From positions 118,373 through 182,372 of the forward strand of contig NZ_JAYKTS010000002.1 of the NCBI RefSeq assembly GCF_037024155.1: a DNA stretch of 64,000 nt, given 5' to 3'. Both the position numbers and the translations under genes were made by a program. This DNA comes from Bacillus sp. 2205SS5-2 (GTDB lineage Bacteria; Bacillota; Bacilli; Bacillales; Bacillaceae_K). This document shows, piece after piece, positions 39,279 through 45,684 of this stretch. Position 1 is the first letter of the stretch, and each line of letters begins with the position of its first letter. Under the pieces are notes generated by a model, which was given only the letters and a program-made list of their open reading frames with translations, searched no databases and had not been told where the DNA came from.

Positions 39279-39447
39279 AGGCTCTTTTCGTATACATGGT
39301 GGCTATTTCATCTGATTTTTGATTTAATCTTCCATTTCACTGTTGATTTCCATCAATAACAGACGAAAAATTCCAGATACAAAGCTATATCAAAGAGGAT
39401 AAACTAATTTGAAAAGCAACAAGCTTTGCGAAAATAGTCTTCTTAAA
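39272..39447 (+). mobile_element. MITE copy 5, at the yrhC stop codon
   Basis: Element 39280-39439 (160 bp) from GGCTCTTTTCGTATACATGG to TGCGAAAATAGTC, with exact 8-bp duplication TTCTTAAA (39272-39279 and 39440-39447). The left duplication contains the yrhC stop. It is the cleanest copy next to copy 4, and the gene's terminator is on the far side. Confidence 0.92.
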
Positions 39448-39470
39448 AAACGCCAAAAGGCGTTTTTTTA
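39445..39470 (+). terminator. Terminator of yrhC, displaced by the MITE
   Basis: AAAAAACGCC / GGCGTTTTTT stem with AAAA loop and T7, beginning in the right-hand target duplication. Confidence 0.88.
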
Positions 39471-39788
39471 GTTCAGAATTTAATGCGGAGATTGGAAAAA
39501 AGAAAATAGGTTTCTTTAGTAAGTGTTAGCTGATGGTAAAGGAGCGAAGTTGGTAATATCAAAGGAAAAGAGGTCCATTAGTCATGATTCCTTGAATAAA
39601 TTGCATGGAATTATTTGTGTTGCACCACTGGGCAACATTTAACAAAAGGTTTTTCGGAAAATGAGCATGAGGCATCAGTCTTAATGGTGGTTCCTTGCAA
39701 AAGAACACGAAATATATTTTTATTACTGCTTTATATAGAAATACAAACTGCACAGTTATAAAAAACAGCCTAAATTTTAAAAAAGTGG
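39471..39788. other. Intergenic region without a supported gene
   Basis: About 320 AT-rich bases. A 29-codon frame (TTG at 39553, after AAAGGAGCGAAG) and a 64-codon minus-strand frame have no recognisable product. AAAACAGCC near 39770 resembles a MITE right end, but no left end was found. Confidence 0.4.
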
Positions 39789-39829
39789 TTTACATTACCA
39801 ATATTTTTGGATATACTTACCACTGTAAG
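39781..39829 (+). promoter_or_regulatory. Sigma-A promoter of the YrzI cluster with flanking inverted repeats
   Basis: TTTACA (39789-39794), 17 bases, TATACT (39812-39817) is a near-consensus promoter. AGTGGT just before the -35 and ACCACT just after the -10 form an inverted pair enclosing it, and CTTAC-CACT-GTAAG is a small hairpin at the expected transcript start. Confidence 0.6.
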
Positions 39830-39853
39830 AAAAACTAAAGGAGGACGATTACA

Positions 39854-39931
39854 ATGATTTCATACGCATTTAAAAACTATACAATTGAATATCATAAGGC
39901 AAATTCGTCTCCATTTAGGAATAATTATTAG
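39854..39931 (+). CDS. 25-residue putative leader peptide of the YrzI cluster
   Basis: ATG preceded by AAAGGAGGACGATTACA encodes 25 residues starting MISYAFKNYTIEYHKANSS and ending NNY. It lies between a strong promoter and two consecutive terminator-like hairpins, upstream of the yrzI genes, as an attenuator leader peptide would. I do not recognise it. The strong RBS makes translation likely; a regulatory role is inference. Confidence 0.5.
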   Translation: MISYAFKNYTIEYHKANSSPFRNNY

Positions 39932-39961
39932 CAGGTATTAAAAACTTACACAATATGCTAG

Positions 39962-40031
39962 CCACGGGAGCGATGTCTACTTCTGTGGTTATTTTTATGC
40001 CTCAGAAGCAGTATGTTTCTGTGGTTTTTTT
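39962..40031 (+). terminator. Two tandem terminator-like hairpins before yrzI
   Basis: First: CCACGGGAG / CTTCTGTGG (39962-39988) then TTATTTTT. Second: around CAGAA / TTTCTGTGG (40000-40024) then T7. Their 3' arms share TTCTGTGGTT, so they look like a duplication. They lie 21 bases upstream of the yrzI start, where they would limit read-through. Confidence 0.6.
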
Positions 40032-40052
40032 GTGAGCAAAGGAGGGAGCAAA

Positions 40053-40193
40053 ATGACCTTAAATCTACTATTTGTATCGATTAATATTCAACGAAAACGA
40101 CAGTCTAGGGAAGATCTTTTACACGAAGAACAAATTTTGAAAATGTATGAAGAACAAAAAATAAAGCATTACTCACATTTTCATTTGAGCTAG
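40053..40193 (+). CDS. yrzI: YrzI family small protein, copy 1
   Basis: A 46-residue protein starting MTLNLLFVSINIQRKRQS, which is the pattern of the Bacillus tandem small protein family YrzI (about 46 residues, found as neighbouring paralogues). It has a short hydrophobic N-terminus followed by charged, helical sequence (EDLLHEEQILKMYEEQK). AAAGGAGGGAG precedes the ATG. Function unknown; a link to sporulation has been suggested for the family. Confidence 0.82.
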   Translation: MTLNLLFVSINIQRKRQSREDLLHEEQILKMYEEQKIKHYSHFHLS

Positions 40194-40221
40194 ATTGCTA
40201 CAAAGAAAGGAGGAATACAGT

Positions 40222-40362
40222 ATGACTTTAAACATTTTCTTTATGACCATTTCGATTAACAAACGCAAACAGTCATTTGAAGAGTGTCATCACAATCAAC
40301 AAGTACAATCACATTTTGAAGAAATTCGTGAAAAAAATGTTCACTATGTGATCAATGGGTAA
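40222..40362 (+). CDS. yrzI: YrzI family small protein, copy 2
   Basis: A 46-residue paralogue of the preceding gene, MTLNIFFMTISINKRKQS, the same length, and 28 bases downstream with its own AAAGGAGG. The N-terminal 18 residues are nearly the same as copy 1 while the C-terminal half has diverged (EECHHNQQVQSHFEEIREKN), which shows that the N-terminus is the conserved part. Confidence 0.82.
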   Translation: MTLNIFFMTISINKRKQSFEECHHNQQVQSHFEEIREKNVHYVING

Positions 40363-40398
40363 GATCCTAATCAGAAAAATTGGAAAGGAGATAGTGTC

Positions 40399-40461
40399 AT
40401 GATGAGATTTGTGAAACAAAAGAAGCTAAATGTACTTTGGATGGAGAAAGATTCTGCGTAG
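40399..40461 (+). CDS. 20-residue open frame in the YrzI cluster
   Basis: ATG after GAAAGGAGATAGTGTC encodes MMRFVKQKKLNVLWMEKDSA. It has the same RBS style and spacing as its neighbours but is too short to assign. Perhaps a decayed yrzI copy or a real short peptide. Confidence 0.35.
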   Translation: MMRFVKQKKLNVLWMEKDSA

Positions 40462-40485
40462 CAATATGAACTGAGGGGGATCAAT

Positions 40486-40539
40486 TTGTTTTTAACAATA
40501 TGTCTTTGGACGGTTTGGTTTCAAAGGAAAACAATCTAA
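40486..40539 (+). pseudogene. Probable truncated YrzI copy
   Basis: TTG after GAGGGGGATCAAT encodes 17 residues, MFLTICLWTVWFQRKTI, resembling the hydrophobic N-terminus plus RRK of YrzI, then stops. The charged second half is missing, so it is probably a remnant of a third copy. Confidence 0.4.
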
Positions 40540-40557
40540 TCTTAAATAATTTTTATT

Positions 40558-40590
40558 GAAAAGCAGCAGTTAGAATCGCTGCTTTTTTAT
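40558..40590 (+). terminator. Terminator of the YrzI cluster
   Basis: AAAAGCAGC / GCTGCTTTTTT stem, 10-base loop, T run. Confidence 0.85.
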
Positions 40591-40654
40591 ATGGCTAGTT
40601 TATTGGTTGTGATGTGTGTGGATGGGATGATGATGTCCGTATAGGGATTTTTTC

Positions 40655-40764
40655 TCGGGTAATGGCTAGGGACTCGGGCATTTGTCAGCCCCCTCCGTGA
40701 AGCAGGCTTCACTGCGAGTTCTGCCAGATGCCTGCCGTCCCTGGTCAGCCACTTCCGCTTTTCT
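40655..40764 (+). repeat. A1 hairpin repeat
   Basis: Single A1 unit from ATGGCTAGGGACTCGGG to CAGCCACTTCCGCTTTTC with GTGAAGC/GCTTCAC tip. The outermost stem has one change (ATGGCT against AGCCACT). It lies between the YrzI terminator and a tiny membrane-peptide gene. Confidence 0.85.
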
Positions 40765-40880
40765 TTGTTCACTTTTTTGTCATGTTTTAGTAACTTATTG
40801 TTCACTTTTTGGTCGTTGGTTTTTGTTTTTACGTGCTATATTGGTAGTATCAGAAACGGAAACGAAAAGGAGTGATTGGG

Positions 40881-40958
40881 ATGTTTTCAATGGTTATCGG
40901 ACTAGTTATTACAGCTGCAATTGCATTAATTATTTCAGCTGAGGTTAGCGCAGAGTAG
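40881..40958 (+). CDS. 25-residue single-span membrane peptide
   Basis: ATG after AAAAGGAGTGATTGGG encodes MFSMVIGLVITAAIALIISAEVSAE, almost entirely one membrane helix. It has an intrinsic terminator 48 bases downstream, so the unit promoter-RBS-peptide-terminator looks like a genuine small gene. I do not recognise the family; tiny membrane peptides are common in spore-formers. Confidence 0.5.
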   Translation: MFSMVIGLVITAAIALIISAEVSAE

Positions 40959-41005
40959 GGTTAGAATTTATATCCCGTAGATATTAATTTCAAATTCCAA
41001 TAAAA

Positions 41006-41032
41006 AAAAGCCTCCAATTACTGGTGGCTTTT
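41006..41032. terminator. Terminator between the tiny membrane peptide gene and sigK
   Basis: AAAAGCCTCC / GGTGGCTTTT stem with one mismatch. A run of A on one side and T on the other suit both directions. Confidence 0.7.
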
Positions 41033-41085
41033 CTCATCTGCTTTACTTCATTTTTAGAGAAGCGATTACTACTTGCCTTGAATTG

Positions 41086-41805
41086 TTAAGGGCGTGAATT
41101 CCGTTTTTCTTTCTCTTCTCGGTAAAATTCATGAAACATTTTCATTAAAGCTCTTTTTTCAATTCGAGAAACATAACTTCTTGAAATGCCGAGTTCTTTG
41201 GCGATTTCTCTTTGTGTTTTCTCATCCTTCATATCCAATCCGAACCGTCCTATAATGACTTCCTTTTCACGAGCATCCAGAACGCAAATGTATTTTCTAA
41301 CCTTTTCGATTTCCATGTTTAACTGAATTGTATCAATAACATCTTCAGCTTCTGATTGTAAAATATCAATCAGAGAAATTTCATTTCCTTCTTTATCCTG
41401 TCCGATTGGATCCTGAAGAGAAACATCCTTTTTTGTCTTTTTGAGTGCACGTAAATGCATTAGGATTTCATTTTCAATACACCTGGCCGCATAAGTGGCA
41501 AGCTTTGTACCTTTCCCTTCTGAAAAACTTTCGATTGCTTTGATTAAACCAATCGTCCCAATAGAAATTAAGTCTTCTGAATCTTCTCCGGTGTTTTCAA
41601 ATTTTTTAACAATATGGGCAACTAAACGTAAATTATGTTCAATTAATAAATTCCGAGCATGCTCATCCCCTTGGGCCATAAGAGCTAAATTTTTCTTTTC
41701 ATCCTCCGGTTTTAACGGCTGAGGAAAAGCGTTATTTTTTACATAAGATACTAGAAATACCAGTTCTTTCAGAAAGTATCCTAACGCTGTGAGAAGAGCT
41801 GACAT
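41086..41805 (-). CDS. sigK: Sporulation sigma factor sigma-K (pro-sigma-K), uninterrupted
   Basis: A 239-residue sigma-70 family factor for late mother-cell transcription. The first 20 residues, [20 protein letters not shown], are the pro-sequence, and the known processing site S-Y before [10 protein letters not shown] is conserved, so it is made as an inactive membrane-bound precursor cut by SpoIVFB. Region 2 ([31 protein letters not shown]) and region 4 with its helix-turn-helix ([23 protein letters not shown]) are both in one frame. In B. subtilis this gene is split by the skin element; here it is whole. ATG 41805 behind GGAGGTG gives exactly the 20-residue pro-sequence. Confidence 0.97.
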   Translation of the reverse strand: MSALLTALGYFLKELVFLVSYVKNNAFPQPLKPEDEKKNLALMAQGDEHARNLLIEHNLRLVAHIVKKFENTGEDSEDLISIGTIGLIKAIESFSEGKGTKLATYAARCIENEILMHLRALKKTKKDVSLQDPIGQDKEGNEISLIDILQSEAEDVIDTIQLNMEIEKVRKYICVLDAREKEVIIGRFGLDMKDEKTQREIAKELGISRSYVSRIEKRALMKMFHEFYREEKEKRNSRP

Positions 41806-41908
41806 GTAATTCACCTCCAAGTTGGCAATTGCCTATTATCAAGTCTATGCGGGGAAGAGATTGTCCTTGCCTGTCCATAGAAGTGGTAAGTCAACTCTCT
41901 TAAAGAAA

Positions 41909-42070
41909 GGTTGTTTCCACAATGTTTGTTGCTTTTCGTACCAATCTACAAACATGGAAATTGCTTGGTTTCGGGTTCTCTTTTTGAAATTATTTGAATG
42001 AAATCTCTGCAAAAATAGATGTTTAATAAAAAGTATAAATGCATTAGCAACAATGTATACGAAAACAATC
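41909..42070 (-). mobile_element. Old MITE copy upstream of sigK
   Basis: 162 bp in inverted orientation: left GGTTGTTTCCACAATGTTTG, right GCAACAATGTATACGAAAAC then AATC. Length and ends fit the MITE, but flanking 8-mers differ and the body is diverged. The sigK promoter must lie in the 100 bases between this and the start codon or inside the element. Confidence 0.6.
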
Positions 42071-42491
42071 AGGATCGTGCACTCTCAAACCCTATATGTA
42101 AACATCATTATTACTAAAAATTCTATAGTAACAATGGTTTATTGTGAAACTCATGATCAACCGACCTACGTTCAAGTGTTTAACAAGAAATAGGATTGTG
42201 CTGGAAATAAAATTGCTTCAAAATTAGGCTATCGGACAAAAAAGAAAGTGAGGATTTTTTGAATAGGAGTATGTAACACATTTTTATATAACTGCTTAAC
42301 TTCGAGCGTGTGGGGGAAATGATAGGATTTACTAGTAAAATATTGTAATCAGTTTGAGAGGTAACAGGGAGGGTGCTTGTATCAATTTAGTTACATCTTG
42401 AGAATTAATAAAAATAATCATCTAAAATATGGAATAACCTTTAGGAATTTGTATGATTGGGTTTTTGTCTATACAAATAGAAGCACTCTCA
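42071..42491. other. Intergenic region without a supported gene
   Basis: About 420 AT-rich bases between the old MITE and the YjcZ-like gene. Several ribosome-binding-like motifs (AGGGAGGGTG) occur but are not followed by a credible frame. Confidence 0.4.
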
Positions 42492-42500
42492 CATAGTCTA
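42473..42500 (+). promoter_or_regulatory. Candidate sigma-K/sigma-E type promoter of the YjcZ-like gene
   Basis: CATAGTCTA (42492-42500) matches the CATANNNTA -10 of mother-cell sigma factors exactly; an ACA lies 16 bases upstream as in sigma-K promoters. It is 26 bases before the start codon. Confidence 0.45.
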
Positions 42501-42525
42501 TTATTAAAGAAGTGAGGGGATGCTT

Positions 42526-42666
42526 ATGTATTACTCTTGTCCAGGTTATTATCCATATCCCCCTAATGTGGGGTATTATGGTGGCGGTTACTACTTAGCT
42601 TTAGCGGTAGTATTGCTCATTTTGCTTATTGTTTTTGGAGGATGGTGCCTGTACCGCTCCTATTAA
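42526..42666 (+). CDS. YjcZ-like tiny transmembrane sporulation protein
   Basis: A 46-residue protein with a Tyr/Pro/Gly-rich start (MYYSCPGYYPYPPNVGYYG) and one membrane helix (YLALAVVLLILLIVFGGWC). This is the layout of the YjcZ/tiny_TM_bacill family, made in sporulating Bacillus cells. GAGGGGATGCTT provides the RBS. A mother-cell-type promoter lies just upstream and sigK is nearby. It ends in a terminator shared with pssA. Confidence 0.75.
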   Translation: MYYSCPGYYPYPPNVGYYGGGYYLALAVVLLILLIVFGGWCLYRSY

Positions 42667-42700
42667 AAAAGGATCCAAGCGTTTCGCTGGATCCTTTTAC
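42666..42700. terminator. Bidirectional terminator between the YjcZ-like gene and pssA
   Basis: AAAGGATCC..AGCG / CGCT.GGATCCTTT stem; the pssA stop codon is within its right flank. Confidence 0.85.
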
Positions 42701-43236
42701 ACTTTCTTTAATCGAAATGAGCTAATCATCATGAAAGATAAGAAAATCATTAAGAATAAAATAGTTTGGGGAGCTACATATGGGTGAACAATAAATAACA
42801 ATGTCGCAAAACAACCAGCGGCTGTAATGGGTAAACCAGAAAAATAACCGTCATTTTCAGTGACATTAAACCGTGCTAATCGAAATGAGCCACTTGCGAT
42901 ATAGAACACAGTAAAGAACATTGCTGGAGCACCAAATTCATGGATAACTCCTAGATAAATTAAAAGTGCTGGGGCAACACCGAATGAAATCAGGTCACAC
43001 ATAGAGTCTAATTGTTTACCAAGCTCCGATTCAATGCTTAATTTTCTAGCTACCATTCCATCAAATCGATCAGCTAGAGCTGCTAAAAAAATAAGGAGAG
43101 AACCAAGTTGAAGCTGTCCTTCAATAATATTTATGATTGCAAATCCACCCAGAGATAAATTTAGTAACGTTAGAGCATTTGCTGTCTGTGCTTTGAGTTT
43201 TCTAACTGTAAAGTCTATGACTTGCGTAAGCAGCAT
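42697..43236 (-). CDS. pssA: CDP-diacylglycerol-serine O-phosphatidyltransferase
   Basis: A 179-residue integral membrane enzyme making phosphatidylserine from CDP-diacylglycerol and serine. The CDP-alcohol phosphotransferase signature is complete: D59-G60, A63-R64, G73, D77, D81, in DGMVAR...GKQLDSMCD. About five to six membrane segments are visible. AGGAGTG precedes the ATG. psd, the next enzyme of phosphatidylethanolamine synthesis, is divergent from it across 117 bases, so the two may share a control region. Confidence 0.94.
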   Translation of the reverse strand: MLLTQVIDFTVRKLKAQTANALTLLNLSLGGFAIINIIEGQLQLGSLLIFLAALADRFDGMVARKLSIESELGKQLDSMCDLISFGVAPALLIYLGVIHEFGAPAMFFTVFYIASGSFRLARFNVTENDGYFSGLPITAAGCFATLLFIVHPYVAPQTILFLMIFLSFMMISSFRLKKV

Positions 43237-43353
43237 AGTTCACACTCCTAAAAAAAGGGACGACCCTTTTGAAAAATTGTTGTATAATAATAGTCTATTA
43301 TATACCTAATGGGCTCATGAGGAAAGAGTCATTTTTATTACGGAGGAAATAAT

Positions 43354-44133
43354 TTGAAAAAAATACTATATCAATTATTTATTGAACTGACCAATAAACG
43401 ATGGTCTTCTTTTGTTTTACAACGATTTGTTCAGTCATCGTTGAGTAAGCATATAATTCCATCTTATATGAAATTATATGACATTGGTCAAGAAGATATT
43501 AAAAAATCGATAACCGAATTTTCTTCTCTACACGAATTTTTTATCCGTGAGTTGAGACGTGATGCTCGCCCAGTGCATCTAGCCAAGGAAACTCTTGTAA
43601 GTCCTGTGGACGGAGTCATCGAGAATATAGGGGTTATTACGAAAGATCTTATTATGGTGGTAAAGAACAAAAATTATTCGGTAGAAGAAATGGTAGGTGA
43701 TTTGGAAAAAGCGAAACACTATGAAGGCGGTACTTTTATGGTTATATATTTAAGTCCAGCTCACTACCACCGTATACACAGTCCGATTTCGGCAACGATT
43801 GTGGACCAGCAAATTCTAGGCCGTCACTCATATCCTGTAAATGCAGCTGGATTAAAATATGGCGAACAGGTGCTAAGTAAAAATTATCGTCATGTGGTGG
43901 AATTAGAGAAGAACTCAAAAAAAATGAGCATGGCGATGGTCGGTGCAATGTGGGTCAACTCAATTGAACGAACTCAGAAGAAAGAACAATGGGAAAAAGG
44001 AGAAGAAGTTGCTTACTTTACTTTTGGATCGACCGTAGTTCTGTTATTTGAAAAAAATACATTTGTTCCAATGATCGATACAACACCCTTTTCAATTAGA
44101 GTAGGAGAGAAGTTGGGACAATTTCGTTCATAA
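43354..44133 (+). CDS. psd: Phosphatidylserine decarboxylase
   Basis: A 259-residue proenzyme that converts phosphatidylserine to phosphatidylethanolamine at the membrane. The self-cleavage motif is F224-G225-S226-T: the serine becomes the pyruvoyl cofactor of the alpha chain. The VSPVDG motif and YLSPAHYHRIHSP, with the catalytic histidine, are present. The usual LGST has Phe for Leu, a tolerated variant. The start is TTG 43354 with CGGAGG 8 bases before it. It is divergent from pssA and followed by a terminator-like hairpin. Confidence 0.95.
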   Translation: MKKILYQLFIELTNKRWSSFVLQRFVQSSLSKHIIPSYMKLYDIGQEDIKKSITEFSSLHEFFIRELRRDARPVHLAKETLVSPVDGVIENIGVITKDLIMVVKNKNYSVEEMVGDLEKAKHYEGGTFMVIYLSPAHYHRIHSPISATIVDQQILGRHSYPVNAAGLKYGEQVLSKNYRHVVELEKNSKKMSMAMVGAMWVNSIERTQKKEQWEKGEEVAYFTFGSTVVLLFEKNTFVPMIDTTPFSIRVGEKLGQFRS

Positions 44134-44165
44134 AAAAACCCTGTTGATTAAACATCAGGGTCTTC
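44131..44165 (+). terminator. Probable terminator after psd
   Basis: ACCCTG / CAGGGT stem with TTGATTAAACAT loop; the T run is poor (TCTTC). Confidence 0.5.
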
Positions 44166-44251
44166 AAATAAATTAAGGCAGTATTTATTTAGAAGAGGTT
44201 TTGGTTTTTAGCTCAAAGTCATATATAGATGACACCTTGCGCTTTTCTTAT

Positions 44252-44392
44252 TCACGAGGATACCTTCATCACTTCATAAAAACCACGTTGATGCAGTTCT
44301 TTTTCAATTAGGATTATAAAATCTTTACTTAAGTGAAGTTTCATCGCTTTGTAATATGACTGAATTAATAACTCGTCAGATAGCTTGTGCAC
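44252..44392 (-). CDS. sda: Sporulation checkpoint protein Sda
   Basis: A 46-residue helical-hairpin protein beginning MHKLSDELLIQSYYKAMKL and ending KVSS. It aligns along its whole length with B. subtilis Sda (MRKLSDELLIESYFKATEM..., also 46 residues), which binds the sporulation kinase KinA and blocks phosphorelay entry when replication is under way or damaged. The GTG at 44392 lies 11 bases after GGAGG and gives the family length. In B. subtilis sda is beside yqeG and is switched on by DnaA; here yqeG lies on the other side of a DnaA-box cluster, supporting the call. Confidence 0.93.
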   Translation of the reverse strand: MHKLSDELLIQSYYKAMKLHLSKDFIILIEKELHQRGFYEVMKVSS

Positions 44393-44467
44393 AGGGTCTT
44401 TCACCTCCATAAGTAAATGTTCTAAATGGCTGAAAGATACATATATGAGTGTTGTAAATGATATATT

Positions 44468-44490
44468 CTAACTTTATCAAACAAAGTTAG
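44468..44490. promoter_or_regulatory. Inverted repeat upstream of sda
   Basis: CTAACTTT-N7-AAAGTTAG, perfect 8-bp arms, 76 bases before the sda start, between the gene and the DnaA boxes. Possible operator or transcript hairpin. Confidence 0.4.
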
Positions 44491-44507
44491 CTGGAACAAG
44501 CGTTCTC

Positions 44508-44607
44508 TTATCCACAGGTGTTGGTGGATAACCTGTGGTTAGTTTGTTTATAAAGGGAAAATATGCCCGGTATTTATGATGGTAAAATGTGGATTACTTT
44601 ATCCACA
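44508..44607. promoter_or_regulatory. DnaA-box cluster upstream of sda
   Basis: Two perfect DnaA boxes TTATCCACA (44508-44516, 44599-44607) and two with one mismatch in the other orientation (GGTGGATAA at 44523-44531, TGTGGATTA at 44588-44596) within 100 bases. The first pair is enclosed in a CCACAGG/CCTGTGG palindrome. In B. subtilis a cluster between sda and yqeG lets DnaA activate sda. No replication genes are near, so this is not oriC. Confidence 0.82.
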
Positions 44608-44854
44608 AAAAACCATGCGTAGAATTTTATCGAAAGATTTCTTGCTTTTTAGGGAATTTGACGTATTATAGAATTTTTTGAAGTGTTATGTATAATTGGA
44701 TATGCTAATAATTATGAGAAATTATTAGCAAATATCATTTTAGTAAGGTGCTATTCGCTGCAGTATCAATTCCATTAACAGGATAGGATTCTAGTCATCT
44801 TTCCTCAATTCGTGATTGAAATTGATACGGAATGTGAAACTGCTTGAATAAATA

Positions 44855-45044
44855 AGCTTGTTTTGCAAAGTTTGTGGCTTTTTGTATCGGTTTATAATTT
44901 ATGATATAGCTTTGTTTCGGCCATCAATTACGATATGCGGAAGTCGCTCGCCCTGAGGCGGCAGGCAAATGACAGTATACGCAGTGAAATGGAGGATTTA
45001 CTCAAAAATCAGATGTAATAGCCACAATGTATACGAAAAGAGTC
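44855..45044 (-). mobile_element. Old MITE copy with a partial A-type repeat inside
   Basis: Inverted orientation: left AGCTTGTTTTGCAAAGTTTG, right GCCACAATGTATACGAAAAG then AGTC. About 50 bp in the middle (44937-44989: GCGGAAGTCGCTCG..., GGCGGCAGGCAAATGACAG) are A-type hairpin-repeat sequence. No target duplication remains. It lies upstream of yqeG. Confidence 0.65.
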
Positions 45045-45166
45045 ATGGAGAACGAATCGCCAAATTGCTGATTTCGATGTGCCCAAGTAACTCGATGTAT
45101 TGTTTTTTTGCTTTACTTGTAGTTACTCCCACGAAAACATTATAGGAAATTAAAAGAGGTGTTAAT

Positions 45167-45682
45167 GTGTTAAAATCTTTTTTGCCTAACAAGCTCGTTA
45201 AAGATATTTTTCAAATATCGCCGAGTGAATTAAAAGAGCAAGGAATAAAAGCTGTGATTACCGATTTAGATAATACGTTAGTAGAATGGGACCGGCCTAA
45301 TGCTACGCCGAAACTCATTCAGTGGTTTAAAAGCTTAGAAGATGCAGGGATTCTTGTAACGATAGTATCTAATAATAATGAAGTGAGAGTTAAATCCTTT
45401 TCAGACCCACTTGAACTACCGTTTATTTACAAGGCTAGAAAGCCCATGGGAAAAGCATTTCTTCGGGCCATTAAGGATATGAAGGTCGAAAAAGAAAATA
45501 CGGTAGTTGTCGGTGATCAATTGTTAACGGACGTTCTCGGTGGAAATCGAAATGGTTTTTATACGATTTTAGTCGTCCCTGTTGCTCAAACTGATGGATT
45601 TGTTACGAAGTTTAATCGAAGAGTTGAAAGAAGAATTATGTCCTGGTTTAAACGAAAGGGACTAATTAATTGGGAGGATTAA
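45167..45682 (+). CDS. yqeG: HAD-family phosphatase YqeG
   Basis: A 171-residue HAD superfamily phosphatase of the IIIA group. Motif I is DLDNTLVEWD, the Thr/Ser and Lys motifs follow (TIVSNNNE, RKPMGKAF), and motif III is VVGDQLLTDVLGGNRNG. The substrate is unknown; related enzymes act on phosphatidylglycerophosphate. Start GTG 45167, after GAGGTG. It opens the conserved yqeG-yqeH-aroE-yhbY-nadD-yqeK-rsfS-yqeM run; yqeH starts 2 bases after its stop. Confidence 0.93.
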   Translation: MLKSFLPNKLVKDIFQISPSELKEQGIKAVITDLDNTLVEWDRPNATPKLIQWFKSLEDAGILVTIVSNNNEVRVKSFSDPLELPFIYKARKPMGKAFLRAIKDMKVEKENTVVVGDQLLTDVLGGNRNGFYTILVVPVAQTDGFVTKFNRRVERRIMSWFKRKGLINWED

Positions 45683-45684
45683 TT

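Noticed and set aside
39553..39753. 29-codon plus-strand and 64-codon minus-strand frames after yrhC
   Set aside because: The plus frame (MVISKERSISHDSLNKLHGI...) has a fair RBS but is short and unrecognised; the minus frame has none. Too weak to call without comparison.
40587..40942. Frames around the A1 repeat at 40.7 kb
   Set aside because: Repeat-derived; the plus-strand frame runs out of frame through the better supported 25-codon membrane peptide.
44508..44607. Replication origin from the DnaA boxes
   Set aside because: No dnaA, dnaN or other origin-linked genes and no DNA-unwinding region; the neighbouring sda and yqeG explain the cluster.
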